Source of the DNA: Mycolicibacillus trivialis
GTDB lineage: Bacteria; Actinomycetota; Actinomycetes; Mycobacteriales; Mycobacteriaceae
NCBI RefSeq assembly: GCF_002102395.1
Contig: NZ_LQPZ01000040.1
Span: 86,590 to 150,589, forward strand
Reading direction: 5' to 3'
Length of the DNA: 64,000 bases
Shown: piece by piece, positions 37,117 to 49,779 of the stretch
Position numbering within the stretch: the first letter of the stretch is position 1
Layout: each line of letters starts with the position of its first letter
The notes under the pieces: model-generated
What the model was told of the DNA's origin: nothing
Seen by the model: the letters and a program-made list of their open reading frames with translations, nothing else
Databases searched by the model: none
Position numbers and translations under genes: made by a program

Positions 37117-37692
37117 ATGGTCGCCAAGGTGCGTCTGTTCGCGGCGCTGGCCGCGCTGGTGCTGGCCATGGTGCTGGTCGCGCAGAGCGCGCCGCCGGCC
37201 GGCACCGATTCGGCGGCGGTGCAGTTGCGCTCCACCGACGTGCCGATCACCACGACGATCAAGAGCCCGATCGCGAACCTGACCGACCCCAAGCCGTTCG
37301 AGCCGTGCGACGAGATCCCCTTCGACGTGGTGGCCGGCCTCGGGTTGGCCTACACCCCGCCGGAGCCGGAGACCCCGATGCGGTGCCACTACGACGCGGG
37401 CAACTACCAGCTGGCGGTCGAGGCGATCGTGTGGCGCACCTACGCCGAGACCCTGCCGGCAGACGCCCTGGAGACCACGATCAACGGCCACCGCGCCGCC
37501 GAGTACTGGGTGATGAAGCCCACCGACTGGAACAACCGGTGGTGGGTCACCTGCATGGTGACGTTCAAGACCAGCTACGGGGTGATCCAGCAGTCGCTGT
37601 TCTACTCGCCGGTCTACTCCAACCCGCAGCCGGACTGCCTGGCCACCAACCGCGAACGCGCCGAACAGCTTTCGCCGTTCTACAAGTTCTGA
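37117..37692 (+). CDS. Exported DUF3558-like protein (Rv2799-like)
   Basis: A 191-residue protein. The N-terminus has Lys/Arg followed by a hydrophobic stretch of about 18 residues and then an Ala/Pro-rich region, so it is exported or anchored, with no lipobox. Paired cysteines (FEPCDEIPF, MRCHYD, VTCMV and PDCL) suggest two disulphides, as in DUF3558-type mycobacterial envelope proteins. The ATG has AAGGGG just upstream and a TACACT hexamer at 37078-37083. It is followed after 15 bases by the CocE-like hydrolase. Function is unknown. Confidence 0.8.
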   Translation: MVAKVRLFAALAALVLAMVLVAQSAPPAGTDSAAVQLRSTDVPITTTIKSPIANLTDPKPFEPCDEIPFDVVAGLGLAYTPPEPETPMRCHYDAGNYQLAVEAIVWRTYAETLPADALETTINGHRAAEYWVMKPTDWNNRWWVTCMVTFKTSYGVIQQSLFYSPVYSNPQPDCLATNRERAEQLSPFYKF

Positions 37693-37707
37693 TCCCACCG
37701 CATCGCG

Positions 37708-39321
37708 ATGGCTGTGCCACACCGGCGGGGTGATCTCGGGCTGGGCCGGGTGCTCGGACTGCGCAAGCCCACGACCCGGTTCACCCGGACCCGGGTGCGG
37801 GTGCCGATGCGCGACGGTGTGGAGTTGCTCGCCGACCACTACGCCCCGGTGGGCGCGGCAGCCGGCACCGTGCTGGTGCGCTGCCCCTACGGGCGGGGCC
37901 TGCCGAACTCGGTGGTGTTCGCGCGGCTCTACGCCGCCCGCGGCTACCACGTCGTGCTGCAGAGCGTGCGCGGCACCTTCGGTTCCGGCGGGGTGTTCAC
38001 CCCGATGGTCCACGAGGTGGCCGACGGCGCCGACACGGTCGACTGGCTGCGCCGCCAGCCGTGGTTCACCGGGACGTTCGCCACCATCGGCCTGTCCTAT
38101 CTGGGCTTCACTCAGTGGGCCCTGCTCACCGACCCACCGCCGGAGCTGACCGCCGCGGTAATCGTCGCGGGCCCGCACGATTTCAGCGCGACCTCGTGGG
38201 GCACCGGGGCGTTCGCCCTCAACGACTTCCTGGGATGGAGCGACCTGATGGCCCACCAGGAGGGCGCCGGACGGGCGCGTCTGCTGTGGTCGCGGCGCCG
38301 GGTACGCCGCACCGCCGACCGGCTGCCCGCCGGGGCCGCGGCCCGCGCGATGCTCGGCGACCGCGCCCGCTGGTACGAGTCGTGGCTGGCCCACCCCGAC
38401 CCCGCCGACCCGTTCTGGGAGCCGCTGCGGGTGCCCGCGGCCCTGGACCGGGCCGACATCCCGGTGCTGCTGATCGGTGGCTGGCAGGACCTGTTCGCCG
38501 AGCAGACCCTGCACCAGTACCGCAGGCTGCGCGAGCGCGGGGTGCCGGTCGCCTTGACGATGGGGCCGTGGACACACAGCCAGATGCTCACCAGCGGGTT
38601 GGGCACGCTGTGCCGGGAGTCGCTGGCCTGGCTGGACACCCACCTTGCCGGCGGGCCGGACACCCGCGCCCAGCCGGTGCGGGTCTGGGTCACCGGGGCG
38701 GGCTGGGCCGAGACCGGCGACCTACCGGCCGCGACCGCCCGGCAGGTCCTGCACCTGCATCCGGGCCGGCTGGCCGCCGCGGTGCCGCAGCCCGGGGCGG
38801 TGCCGGCGTCGTTCCGCTTCGACCCGGCCGACCCCACCCCGACCGTCGGCGGGCGGCTGCTCTCCCCCGACAGCGGCTACCGCGACGACCGGAGGCTGGC
38901 CGAGCGCGCCGACGTGCTGACCTTCACCGGCGAGATGCTCACCGCGGACCTGACCGTGACCGGTCGTCCGGTGGTCGAACTCGACCACGGCTCCGACAAC
39001 CCGCACGCCGACCTGTTCGTCCGGCTCGGCGAGGTGCACCCGGACGGCAGGTCGCTCAACGTCGCCGACGGCTACCTGCGGCTGACCGGCCGGCCTGGCC
39101 CGGTGCGCCTGGAGTTGGACACCGTCGCACACCGGTTCTCGGCGAGCTCACGGATCCGGTTGCTGATCGCGGGCGGCTGTCATCCGCGGTTCGCCCGCAA
39201 CCTGGGCACCGGGGAGCCGGTGGTCTCCGGCACCGTGCTGCGGCCGGCCACCCACACGGTGGCGTTCGGTGTCTCGCGGCTGCTGCTGCCGGTGGGTGCG
39301 CCGGGCCTCGAGCGGCACTGA
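37708..39321 (+). CDS. CocE/NonD-family alpha/beta-hydrolase (Rv2800-like)
   Basis: A 537-residue hydrolase of the cocaine esterase / X-Pro dipeptidyl peptidase-like family. The nucleophile elbow GLSYLG (Ser130), the following AGPHDFSATSW, the catalytic Asp region GWQDLF and the His in GPWTHSQ are intact. The C-terminal jelly-roll-type domain is present. No signal peptide is seen. Substrates in the family are esters or amides with acyl chains. The gene overlaps nothing and is followed by the echA-like gene 13 bases later. Confidence 0.9.
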   Translation: MAVPHRRGDLGLGRVLGLRKPTTRFTRTRVRVPMRDGVELLADHYAPVGAAAGTVLVRCPYGRGLPNSVVFARLYAARGYHVVLQSVRGTFGSGGVFTPMVHEVADGADTVDWLRRQPWFTGTFATIGLSYLGFTQWALLTDPPPELTAAVIVAGPHDFSATSWGTGAFALNDFLGWSDLMAHQEGAGRARLLWSRRRVRRTADRLPAGAAARAMLGDRARWYESWLAHPDPADPFWEPLRVPAALDRADIPVLLIGGWQDLFAEQTLHQYRRLRERGVPVALTMGPWTHSQMLTSGLGTLCRESLAWLDTHLAGGPDTRAQPVRVWVTGAGWAETGDLPAATARQVLHLHPGRLAAAVPQPGAVPASFRFDPADPTPTVGGRLLSPDSGYRDDRRLAERADVLTFTGEMLTADLTVTGRPVVELDHGSDNPHADLFVRLGEVHPDGRSLNVADGYLRLTGRPGPVRLELDTVAHRFSASSRIRLLIAGGCHPRFARNLGTGEPVVSGTVLRPATHTVAFGVSRLLLPVGAPGLERH

Positions 39322-39334
39322 CTACGGTGAGCAC

Positions 39335-40090
39335 ATGACCGACGACATCCTGCTCATCGAGACCGCCGACCGGGTGCGCACCCTGACCCTGAACCGGCCG
39401 CAGGCGCGCAATGCGCTGTCGGCCGCGTTGCGGGAGCGCTTCTACGCCGCGCTGTCCGAGGCCGACCGCGACGACGACGTCGACGTGATCATCCTGACCG
39501 GCGCCGACCCGGTGTTCTGCGCCGGGCTGGACCTCAAGGAGCTCGGTGACTCCACGGAGTTGCCCGACATCTCGCCGCGCTGGCCGGCGATGCGCACCCC
39601 GGTGATCGGGGCGATCAACGGGGCCGCGGTCACCGGCGGCCTGGAGCTGGCACTGTACTGCGACATCCTGATCGCCTCGGAGCGGGCCCGGTTCGCCGAC
39701 ACGCACGCCCGGGTGGGGATCCTGCCGACCTGGGGCATGACGGTGCGGCTGCCGCAGAAGGTCGGGGTGGGGCTGGCCCGCCGGATGAGCCTGACCGGTG
39801 ACTATCTCGACGCGGCCGGGGCGCTGCGGGCCGGGCTGGTCACCGAGGTGGTGGCGCACGACGAGCTGCTGCCGGCCGCCCGCGCCGTCGCCGCCTCGAT
39901 CGTGGGCAACAACCCCGCCGCGGTGCGCGCCCTGCTGGCCTCCTATCACCGCATCGACGAGGCGGCGACCGCACCCGGGCTGTGGCTGGAGGCCGCCGCG
40001 GCGCGGCAGTGGCTGGCCGGCACCAGCGGCGACGACGTCGCCGCCAACCGGGACGCGGTGCTGCGCCGCGGCCGCGAACAGGTGCGCTGA
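39335..40090 (+). CDS. echA16: Enoyl-CoA hydratase/isomerase (EchA16-like)
   Basis: A 251-residue crotonase-fold protein. The oxyanion-hole pair FCAGLDLKEL and NGAAVTGGLELAL is present, and the catalytic glutamate position in the second segment and DTHARVGILP are conserved. It hydrates 2,3-enoyl-CoA or isomerises it. The name follows synteny: dinF, DHH and rbfA follow as in M. tuberculosis, where echA16 is at this place (recalled), though there a large block, including the CRISPR locus, separates it from the Rv2800 homologue. Confidence 0.85.
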   Translation: MTDDILLIETADRVRTLTLNRPQARNALSAALRERFYAALSEADRDDDVDVIILTGADPVFCAGLDLKELGDSTELPDISPRWPAMRTPVIGAINGAAVTGGLELALYCDILIASERARFADTHARVGILPTWGMTVRLPQKVGVGLARRMSLTGDYLDAAGALRAGLVTEVVAHDELLPAARAVAASIVGNNPAAVRALLASYHRIDEAATAPGLWLEAAAARQWLAGTSGDDVAANRDAVLRRGREQVR

Positions 40091-40100
40091 GCGGGCCGGC

Positions 40101-40469
40101 GTGGTCCAGCCGCCGTACGGCCCGGGGCCGCGCCACCCGCAACGCCCACTGTGGGACCCGGTGCTCACCGCGTCGCTGACCGCGGTATTGCTGCTGGTGA
40201 TGGCCGCGGCGCTGCTCTATTCGCTGCTGGCCGGGACGGCCACCGCCGCGTGTTCGCAGGCCAATCCGTGCGACTACGGGCTGATCGACACCGGCTATGC
40301 GGTGGCGTGGGGCGGTGCCGCGGTCGCGGTGCTGGTCACCCTCATCGGCGTCATCGTCGCCGCGGTGCGCCGCCGGCTCCTGGTGATCTGGCCGGTGGTC
40401 GGCTGGGTCGTCTTCCTGGCGAGCTATCTGACCGGCGCGGTCATGGTGATCAGCGGACTGCCCGACTGA
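40101..40469 (+). CDS. Small three-TM membrane protein A
   Basis: A 122-residue protein with a proline-rich cytosolic start (about 20 residues) and three transmembrane segments (about 26-49, 68-88 and 94-115). A short loop with two cysteines (CSQANPC) follows the first segment. The GTG at 40101 is the most sensible start, ten bases after the echA stop. It is a paralogue of the next gene: same length, same three segments and the same position of a Cys-containing loop. Function is unknown. Confidence 0.65.
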   Translation: MVQPPYGPGPRHPQRPLWDPVLTASLTAVLLLVMAAALLYSLLAGTATAACSQANPCDYGLIDTGYAVAWGGAAVAVLVTLIGVIVAAVRRRLLVIWPVVGWVVFLASYLTGAVMVISGLPD

Positions 40470-40580
40470 TCTCCCCCGCCCGCGGCTCAGGCGATCGAGC
40501 GGTTCCCCGACGTGGGCACCACGCTGATCTGAGTAGCGTCACTCATGTGCGACGCCTACCCCGGCGCGACGATTGTCGTC

Positions 40581-40934
40581 ATGACCGCACCTCGTGAACG
40601 TCGCACCGGCCCAGCCCAATCACCCGCCACCTGGGACATCCTGCTGACATCCGCACTCACCACCGTGTTGGTCGGGGCGAGTTTCCTCTGCTCACTCAGT
40701 GCCGCCATGATCGGCGACTCGTGTCTGAACTCCTGCAACGGAGCCGTGCTCGGTGCTGCTCATCTGGTCTACTGGGGCGGTTTCGCCGCGGCCGTCGTGG
40801 TCGCGGTGGTCGGCATGGGTCGGGCGGCGGCCGCAGACAACGCCCTGGTCGTCGGGCCGATTCTGGGATGGGCGGTCTTCGCCGGGGCGTGGTTTATCGG
40901 TGGTCTCCTGACCGAAGCGGCCGGCACCCGGTAG
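40581..40934 (+). CDS. Small three-TM membrane protein B, paralogue of A
   Basis: A 117-residue protein that aligns over its whole length with the preceding protein: TWDILLTSALTTVLV versus LWDPVLTASLTAVLL, then a two-cysteine loop (SCLNSC) and a final GPILGWAVFAGAWF versus WPVVGWVVFLASYL. The ATG at 40581 matches the start of the paralogue; another start at 40545 would add 12 residues. The pair probably arose by tandem duplication. No function is known. Confidence 0.6.
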   Translation: MTAPRERRTGPAQSPATWDILLTSALTTVLVGASFLCSLSAAMIGDSCLNSCNGAVLGAAHLVYWGGFAAAVVVAVVGMGRAAAADNALVVGPILGWAVFAGAWFIGGLLTEAAGTR

Positions 40935-40965
40935 TCAACGGGCGCTACCGCTCCCCCGCAGTCGC

Positions 40966-41012
40966 CGAGCGTGAACCCATGCGCACGCTCGAGCTCGAAC
41001 GTGAACCTGGGT

Positions 41013-41017
<5 letters not shown>
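40966..41017. terminator. Bidirectional hairpins between small membrane protein B and dinF
   Basis: Two inverted repeats lie between the convergent stop codons: CGAGCGT (40966-40972) / ACGCTCG (40985-40991), and the tight hairpin CGTGAACCTGGGTTCACG (41000-41017), with 8-bp arms and a two-base loop. They are probably a shared terminator. There is no T-run, as is common in mycobacteria. Confidence 0.5.
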
Positions 41018-43854
<2,837 letters not shown>

Positions 43855-43857
43855 CTG

Positions 43858-46536
43858 CTAGCTCCGCTCCTTCTCCACCAGCTCGTAGGTCTCGATGACG
43901 TCGCCTTCCTTGATGTCGTTGTAGGTCAGCGTCAGACCGCATTCGTAGCCGTCGCGGACCTCGGTGACGTCGTCCTTCTCCCGGCGCAGCGAGGACACGG
44001 TGAGGTTGTCGGCGACCACCACCGAGTCGCGCAGCAGTCGCGCCTTGGCGTTGCGGCGCACCACCCCGGAGGTGACCAGGCAGCCGGCGATGTTGCCGAC
44101 CTTCGACGAGCGGAACAGCGCCCGGATCTCGGCGCGGCCGAGTTCCTTCTCCTCGTAGATCGGTTTGAGCATGCCCTTGAGCGCGCTCTCGATCTCCTCG
44201 ATCGCCTGATAGATCACCGAGTAGTAGCGGATGTCCACGCCCTCGCGGTTGGCCAGTTCGGTGGCCTTGCCCTCGGCGCGCACGTTGAACCCGATGATGA
44301 TGCCGTCGGAGGCCGACGCCAGGTTCACGTTGGTCTCGGTGATGCCACCGACACCGCGGTCGATGACCCGCAGCGCGACCTCGTCGTCGATCTGGATGCC
44401 CATCAGGGCCTCCTCGAGCGCCTCGACCGTGCCGGCGTTGTCGCCCTTGAGGATCAGGTTCAGCTGGTTGGTTTCCTTCAGCGCCGAGTCCAGGTCCTCC
44501 AGCGAGATCCGCTTGCGGGAGCGGGCCGCCAGCGCGTTGCGCTTGCGCGCGTTGCGCTTGTCGGCGATCTGCCGGGCGATGCGGTCCTCGTCGACGACCA
44601 GCAGGTTGTCGCCGGCGCCGGGCACGGAGGTGAAGCCGAGCACCTGCACCGGTCGCGACGGTGTCGCCTCCTCGACGTCGTCGCCGTGCTCGTCGACCAT
44701 CCGCCGCACCCGCCCGTAGGCGTCGCCGGCGACGATCGAGTCGCCCACCCGCAGGGTGCCGCGCTGGATCAGCACGGTGGCGACCGGACCGCGACCGCGG
44801 TCCAGGTGCGCCTCGATGGCCACCCCCTGGGCCTCCATGTCGGGGTTGGCCCGCAGGTCCAGGGCCGCGTCGGCGGTCAGCAGCACCGCCTCTTCCAGCG
44901 CCTCGATGTTGGTGCCGTTCTTGGCGGAGATGTCGACGAACATGGTGTCGCCGCCGAACTCCTCGGGCACCAGGCCGTACTCGGTGAGCTGGCCGCGGAT
45001 CTTCTGCGGGTCGGCGCCTTCCTTGTCGATCTTGTTGACCGCCACCACGATCGGCACCTCGGCGGCCTGCGCGTGGTTGATGGCCTCCACCGTCTGCGGC
45101 ATCACACCGTCGTCGGCGGCGACCACCAGGATCGCGATGTCGGTGGCCTTGGCACCGCGGGCACGCATGGCCGTGAACGCCTCGTGACCGGGGGTGTCGA
45201 GGAAGGTGATCAGCCGCTCGCCGTCCTCGAAGTCCACCGTCACCTGGTAGGCGCCGATGTGCTGGGTGATGCCGCCGGCTTCGCCCTGCCCGACGGTGGC
45301 CTTGCGGATGGAATCGAGCAGTCGGGTCTTCCCGTGGTCGACGTGACCCATCACGGTCACCACCGGCGGACGGACCTGCAGGTCCTCGTCGGTGCCCTCG
45401 TCCTCCCCGTAGGTCAGGTCGAACGACTCCAGCAGCTCGCGGTCCTCGTCCTCGGGCGAGACGACCTGCACCTTGTAGTTCATCTCGCTGCCGAGAAGCT
45501 CGAGGGTGTCATCACCCACCGACGCGGTGGCGGTGACCATCTCCCCGAGGTTGAACAGCGCCTGCACCAGCGCGGCCGGGTTGGCGTCGATCTTCTCGGC
45601 GAAGTCGGACAGCGATGCGCCGCGGGCCAGCCGGATGGTCTCGCCGTTGCCGCGGGGCAGCCGGACGCCGCCGACCGCGGGCGCCTGCATCGAGTCGTAT
45701 TCCTGGCGCTTCTGCCGCTTGGACTTGCGGCCGCGCCGCGGGGCGCCGCCGGGACGGCCGAACGCACCGGCGGTGCTGCCGCGCTGGCCGGGCCGGCCGC
45801 GGCCGCGGTAGCCGCCACCGGGGGGCGGCGGGCCGCCGCCACCGCGGAAACCGCCGCCACCGCCGCCGCCACCGGGCCGACCGGCTCCGGCGCCGGCACC
45901 CCGGCCGCCGGGGCCGGGTCGCGGGCCGCCGCCGGGGCGGGCGCGGCCGGGCATGTTCGCCGGGCGCGACGGCATGTTGCTGGGGGTGGCGCCACCGCCG
46001 GGCCGCGGCATCCCCGGGCGGGGCGGCTGCGGGCGCGGGATGGCCCGCTCGGCGGGCTGCGCGGTGGAGAAGGGGTTGTTGCCCACCCGCGGCGGCCGGG
46101 CGCCGGCCCGCGGCGCCGGGCGTGGGCCCGGGGTGGGGGCGCCCGGTTTGGGCCCGGACGACGCCGCCGGTGCCGGCGGGGTGGCCGGCTGCTGCGCGGG
46201 CGGCGTCGGCGCCGGTGTTGGGGTCGGCGCCGGCGGTGGGGTCGAGGCGGCGGGCGCGGCCGGGGTCGGGGCGGCGCCGTCGCCCGGGGTGGGCGCCGGT
46301 GCGGCCGGGGCGGCCGGTTTGGGGGCGGCCGACGCGGACTTGGCGGCCGGTTTGGCCGGCTCCTTCTTCTCCGGCTTGGGGCCGCCGAAGGATTCCAGCA
46401 GCCGGCGCGCGACCGGTGCTTCCACCGTCGACGACGCGGATTTGACGAATTCGCCCTGTTCGCTCAGTCGGGCGAGCACTTCCTTGCTGGTGACACCGAG
46501 CTGCTTAGCCAACTGGTGTACGCGGGCCTTTGCCAC
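43858..46536 (-). CDS. infB: Translation initiation factor IF-2
   Basis: An 892-residue IF-2. The N-terminal IF2_N helix (about 1-50) is followed by a very long Pro/Ala/Gly-rich, low-complexity linker (about 55-265) with repeated PTPAPTP-like units and Arg-Gly-Gly stretches. A second IF2_N part and the G domain follow, with GHVDHGKT (about 397), DTPGHE and NKIDK. The C-terminal domains bind fMet-tRNA. The ATG at 46536 gives [20 protein letters not shown]. The start is 60 bases after the ylxR stop; the operon is nusA-ylxR-infB-rbfA. Confidence 0.97.
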   Translation of the reverse strand: MAKARVHQLAKQLGVTSKEVLARLSEQGEFVKSASSTVEAPVARRLLESFGGPKPEKKEPAKPAAKSASAAPKPAAPAAPAPTPGDGAAPTPAAPAASTPPPAPTPTPAPTPPAQQPATPPAPAASSGPKPGAPTPGPRPAPRAGARPPRVGNNPFSTAQPAERAIPRPQPPRPGMPRPGGGATPSNMPSRPANMPGRARPGGGPRPGPGGRGAGAGAGRPGGGGGGGGFRGGGGPPPPGGGYRGRGRPGQRGSTAGAFGRPGGAPRRGRKSKRQKRQEYDSMQAPAVGGVRLPRGNGETIRLARGASLSDFAEKIDANPAALVQALFNLGEMVTATASVGDDTLELLGSEMNYKVQVVSPEDEDRELLESFDLTYGEDEGTDEDLQVRPPVVTVMGHVDHGKTRLLDSIRKATVGQGEAGGITQHIGAYQVTVDFEDGERLITFLDTPGHEAFTAMRARGAKATDIAILVVAADDGVMPQTVEAINHAQAAEVPIVVAVNKIDKEGADPQKIRGQLTEYGLVPEEFGGDTMFVDISAKNGTNIEALEEAVLLTADAALDLRANPDMEAQGVAIEAHLDRGRGPVATVLIQRGTLRVGDSIVAGDAYGRVRRMVDEHGDDVEEATPSRPVQVLGFTSVPGAGDNLLVVDEDRIARQIADKRNARKRNALAARSRKRISLEDLDSALKETNQLNLILKGDNAGTVEALEEALMGIQIDDEVALRVIDRGVGGITETNVNLASASDGIIIGFNVRAEGKATELANREGVDIRYYSVIYQAIEEIESALKGMLKPIYEEKELGRAEIRALFRSSKVGNIAGCLVTSGVVRRNAKARLLRDSVVVADNLTVSSLRREKDDVTEVRDGYECGLTLTYNDIKEGDVIETYELVEKERS

Positions 46537-46599
46537 TACTTCTCCTGTCCATGAGGCGACAGCGGTGGTGGCCGCGCCTCGGTTAGCTATGACACATGG

Positions 46600-46965
46600 T
46601 CATCGGGTCTTCACGGTGTGCTCATGTTCTTCGTTGCCTGTCCTGTCGTGCGGCGGGTCGAGCACCCCGAGGTGCTCGGCCACCGCAGTCGTGTCCGGTG
46701 AACCGGTGATCCGCAGCGCCCTGGCGAAGGCTCGCCGCCGAACGGCTGCGCGCAGACACCGCGGTGTGGGGTGCAACCAGGCGCCCCGCCCCGGCAGGTT
46801 ACCCGCCGTGTCAACGGTGACGGCATGGTTTCCGTCCCCGGTCGACACCGCGACTGTGCGAAGCAGATCGGCGGCCAGCGCTCGCTGCCGGCATCCGATA
46901 CAGGTCCGTACCGGCTGATGCCGGTGCGGGCGGGGCTCGGATTCCGATGACGCGTGCTGGACCAT
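46600..46965 (-). CDS. YlxR-family protein (DUF448, Rv2840c-like)
   Basis: A 121-residue protein with the YlxR signature RTCIGCRQR near residue 20 and [13 protein letters not shown] in the middle. YlxR is an RNA-binding or nucleoid-associated small protein encoded between nusA and infB in most Gram-positive bacteria. The Cys-Ile-Gly-Cys pair and basic helices are present. The start at 46965 is an ATG followed directly by a polar lead; later starts are less likely. Length agrees with 99-120 residues in mycobacteria. Confidence 0.85.
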   Translation of the reverse strand: MVQHASSESEPRPHRHQPVRTCIGCRQRALAADLLRTVAVSTGDGNHAVTVDTAGNLPGRGAWLHPTPRCLRAAVRRRAFARALRITGSPDTTAVAEHLGVLDPPHDRTGNEEHEHTVKTR

Positions 46966-47014
46966 CGGTGAGTCTACCTTCACTGCGGCCGTACTCCGAA
47001 CCACCCGCGGGGGT

Positions 47015-48127
47015 TCAGTGGTCGGGGCCGCCGGCGGCCGGCGAGTCCGCCCGGTCGGGGGCCGCCCCCGGCACCCGCCCGGCGGGCAGGCCGCCGTCGG
47101 GCTCGGCGATGCCCGCGCCGTGGTGGTCCGGGTCCGCCGGGTCTGCGGCGTCGCTGCGGATGTCGATGCGCCACCCGGTCAGCCGGGCCGCCAGCCGGGC
47201 GTTCTGCCCCTCCTTGCCGATCGCCAGCGACAGCTGGAAGTCCGGGACGACGACCCGCGCGGCTCGGGTGGTCTGGTCGATGACCGTCACCGAGACCACC
47301 TTCGCCGGGGACAGCGCGTTGGCCACGAACCGCGCCGGGTCCGGGTCGTAGTCGATGATGTCGATCTTCTCCCCGGCCAGCTCGCTCATCACGTTGCGTA
47401 CCCGCTGGCCCATCGGCCCGATGCAGGCGCCCTTGGCGTTGAGTCCGGAGACCCGCGAGCTCACCGCGATCTTGGAGCGGTGCCCGGCCTCGCGGGCCAC
47501 CGCGACGATGTCCACCGAGCCGTCGGCGATCTCGGGCACCTCCAGCGCGAACAGCTTGCGCACCAGGTTGGGGTGGGTGCGGGAGAGCGTCACCACCGGT
47601 TCGCGCGGGCCGCGGGAGACCCCGACCACGTAGCAGCGCAGCCGGTCGCCGTGGTCGTAGGTCTCGCCGGGGACCTGTTCGGCGACCGGGATGACGCCCT
47701 CGGAGCCGGTGGTTTCGCTGCCGATGCGCACCACCACCAGCCCGCGGGCGTTCTGGCGGGCGTCGCGCTGGATCACCCCGCCGACGATGTCGCCCTCACG
47801 GGCGGAGAACTCGCCGTAGGTGCGTTCGTTCTCCGCGTCGCGCAGCCGCTGCAGGATCACCTGCCGGGCGGTGGTGGCGGCGATGCGGCCGAACCCCTCG
47901 GGGGTGTCGTCCCACTCGCTGAGCAGGTTGCCGTCTTCGTCGGTCTCGCGGGCGATCACCTGCACCGCGCCGGACTTGCGGTCGATCTCGATGCGGGCGT
48001 CGCCGTGGTGGCCCTCGGTGTGCCGGTAGGCGGTCAGCAGGGCGGACTTGATGGTCTCGACCACCACGTCCACCGAGATGCCCTTCTCGGCCTCGATCGC
48101 GTGCAGTGTCGCCATGTCGATGTTCAC
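47015..48127 (-). CDS. nusA: Transcription termination/antitermination factor NusA
   Basis: A 370-residue NusA. The N-terminal RNA polymerase-binding domain (about 1-105) precedes the S1 domain (about 110-180, [22 protein letters not shown]) and two KH domains ([20 protein letters not shown] and [25 protein letters not shown]). The acidic repeats of E. coli are absent, as in actinobacteria. A disordered Pro/Asp tail of 40 residues follows. The GTG start at 48127 overlaps the rimP stop codon; an internal ATG four codons later is an alternative. Confidence 0.96.
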   Translation of the reverse strand: MNIDMATLHAIEAEKGISVDVVVETIKSALLTAYRHTEGHHGDARIEIDRKSGAVQVIARETDEDGNLLSEWDDTPEGFGRIAATTARQVILQRLRDAENERTYGEFSAREGDIVGGVIQRDARQNARGLVVVRIGSETTGSEGVIPVAEQVPGETYDHGDRLRCYVVGVSRGPREPVVTLSRTHPNLVRKLFALEVPEIADGSVDIVAVAREAGHRSKIAVSSRVSGLNAKGACIGPMGQRVRNVMSELAGEKIDIIDYDPDPARFVANALSPAKVVSVTVIDQTTRAARVVVPDFQLSLAIGKEGQNARLAARLTGWRIDIRSDAADPADPDHHGAGIAEPDGGLPAGRVPGAAPDRADSPAAGGPDH

Positions 48128-48672
48128 GCCCCGGCCTCCTTGCTGTCCGCGCCTGCGGCGGGTCCCGCGGCGACACCGGCCAATTCCAGTTCGCGGGGAT
48201 CCGGGCCGGCGAACTCGATCTGCACGACCGCGTGCGCGATGTCGGCGAACCGGACCTCGCGCAGCGTCCACTCCTTCTTTCCGGCGGCCACCACCAGCGC
48301 GACCCCGTCGGGCTCGGTGGCCCCGACCCGGCCGGTCAGCTCGGTGCCGTCGGCCAGCCGCACCGCGACCTTGCGCCCGCGGGCCCGGCGGAAGTGCTTC
48401 TCGGCGGTGAGCGGGCGGTCCACGCCCGGCGAGCTGACCTCCAGCAGGTAGCCCTCGGTGCCGGGATCGCGGTCGAGCAGGGTCGAGGCGGTGCGGGAGA
48501 GCTGCGCGATCGTGTCGGAGTTCAGGGCGGTGTCCCCGTCGGCGATCACGGTGATGCGGGGCGGCCGGGCGCGTGCGTCGATGACGACGTCTTCGATTTC
48601 GTAGCCGGCTCGCGCGAACTCCGCATCGAGTAGCTCGATCACCCGAGTCTGTGAAGGTAGCCCGGTGGCCAC
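48124..48672 (-). CDS. rimP: Ribosome maturation factor RimP
   Basis: A 182-residue RimP, needed for 30S assembly. The conserved [16 protein letters not shown] motif ([19 protein letters not shown]) and the N-terminal domain with [20 protein letters not shown] are intact. The C-terminal SH3-like domain ends in an Ala-rich tail. The GTG at 48672 is chosen because GAGGAGCTC lies upstream at good distance; it gives the usual [14 protein letters not shown] start. It is first in the nusA-infB operon. Confidence 0.95.
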   Translation of the reverse strand: MATGLPSQTRVIELLDAEFARAGYEIEDVVIDARARPPRITVIADGDTALNSDTIAQLSRTASTLLDRDPGTEGYLLEVSSPGVDRPLTAEKHFRRARGRKVAVRLADGTELTGRVGATEPDGVALVVAAGKKEWTLREVRFADIAHAVVQIEFAGPDPRELELAGVAAGPAAGADSKEAGA

Positions 48673-48856
48673 GGCGAGCTCCTCATCTTGAGTTGTCCGG
48701 TCATCGCGTCGATCGCCGGCACCAGCGGCGTCCGGCGAATCAGCCACCAACGATACGCCAGATGCGGCGGCCGCGGCCGCGAACGGCCCCACCCCGCGGC
48801 CGGGTTGCCGCTGCCCGGTCCGCCGCCGGCCGGGCGGCCAATGGCAGGATGTCGCT

Positions 48857-49348
48857 GTGCCGAGCTCACCGCCCCCGTTCAGCCGCCGTCGGCTGCTGGC
48901 CGGCGGTGCGTCGCTGGCGTTGCTGACCGTCGCCGCCGGCGCGTGCGGTCCGGCGGCGCCGCCGGCACCCGACGAGCTGGTCGAGCAGGTGGAGCTGGCG
49001 CGCCGGGACGCCGACCTGGCCGCTGCGGCGGCCGCCGGCGCCACCGTCCCGCTCGCCGACCTGCTGCAGCAGGTCGCGGACCGCAGGCAGGCCCACGCCC
49101 GGGTTCTGACGACCGAGATCGCCCGGGTCACCACGGTCGCGACCAGCACCGACGAGACCACCACCCCGGCCGCCGCGGGCGCGGCCGACGTCGCGCAGGT
49201 GGTGGCGGCGCTGGGTGAGTCCGCGCAGCGCGCCACCGCCGCGGCGCGGACCGAGTCCGGGTACCGGGCCGGGCTGCTCGGCTCGATCGCCGCGGCCTGC
49301 ACGGTGGATTCCACCGTCACCCTCGCCGGTCCGGAGTCGGCGCGATGA
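48857..49348 (+). CDS. Tat-type exported lipoprotein-like protein (Rv2843-like)
   Basis: A 163-residue protein. The N-terminus has SRRRLLAG followed by a hydrophobic segment and AAGAC, a twin-arginine signal with a plausible lipobox cysteine near residue 30. The mature part is an Ala-rich helical domain ([21 protein letters not shown] and [16 protein letters not shown]), resembling the long helices of ferritin-like folds. It overlaps the following DUF4439 gene by four bases, so both are likely made together. Start is the GTG at 48857. Function is unknown. Confidence 0.75.
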   Translation: MPSSPPPFSRRRLLAGGASLALLTVAAGACGPAAPPAPDELVEQVELARRDADLAAAAAAGATVPLADLLQQVADRRQAHARVLTTEIARVTTVATSTDETTTPAAAGAADVAQVVAALGESAQRATAAARTESGYRAGLLGSIAAACTVDSTVTLAGPESAR

Positions 49349-49779
49349 GCGACGTCGAGCAGGCGTTCTGCGACGCGCTGGACGTCGAGCACGGGGTGAT
49401 CTACGGCTACGGGATGGTGTCGGCGCATTCGCCTTTCGACGTCAACGACCTGGTCGCCGCCGCGATGCGCGAGCACCGCGACCGCCGCGACGCGGTGATC
49501 GCGTTGCTGGGCGCGCGCGGTGTCGACGCGCCGGTGGCCGCGGCCGGCTACGAGCTGCCGATGCCGGTGACCGACCCGGACCAGGCGGCCGAACTGGCGG
49601 TGCGGATGGAGAACGACGCCGCGGTGGCCTGGCGGGCGGTGCTCGAGCGCGCCGAGACCGGCGAAGACCGCGAGTTGGCGCTCGCGGCGCTGACCGAGTG
49701 CGCGGTCACCGCGGCGCGGTGGAACGTGGTGCGGGGCGCGACGCCGGTCACCGAGACGTTTCCGGGCGGCAGCGAGTAG
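49345..49779 (+). CDS. DUF4439 ferritin-like protein (Rv2844-like)
   Basis: A 144-residue helical protein. [24 protein letters not shown] at the N-terminus and [16 protein letters not shown] provide Glu/His residues like those of ferritin-like bundles. No signal peptide is seen. The start overlaps the stop of the lipoprotein-like gene (ATGA). The 3' end overlaps that of proS by 32 bases, tail to tail. Metal binding is plausible but not shown. Confidence 0.78.
   Translation: MSDVEQAFCDALDVEHGVIYGYGMVSAHSPFDVNDLVAAAMREHRDRRDAVIALLGARGVDAPVAAAGYELPMPVTDPDQAAELAVRMENDAAVAWRAVLERAETGEDRELALAALTECAVTAARWNVVRGATPVTETFPGGSE

Noticed and set aside
37708..39338. Second long open frame on the plus strand (38061-39338) inside the CocE-like gene
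   Set aside because: It is Arg/Pro/Gly-rich with no family features; it is a high-GC shadow of the hydrolase frame, whose nucleophile and histidine motifs are clear.
46200..46420. Repeat-like G/C tracts in the N-terminal part of infB considered as a repeat array
   Set aside because: They encode the Pro/Ala-rich linker known in actinobacterial IF-2 and have no regular unit length, so neither CRISPR nor a tandem array.
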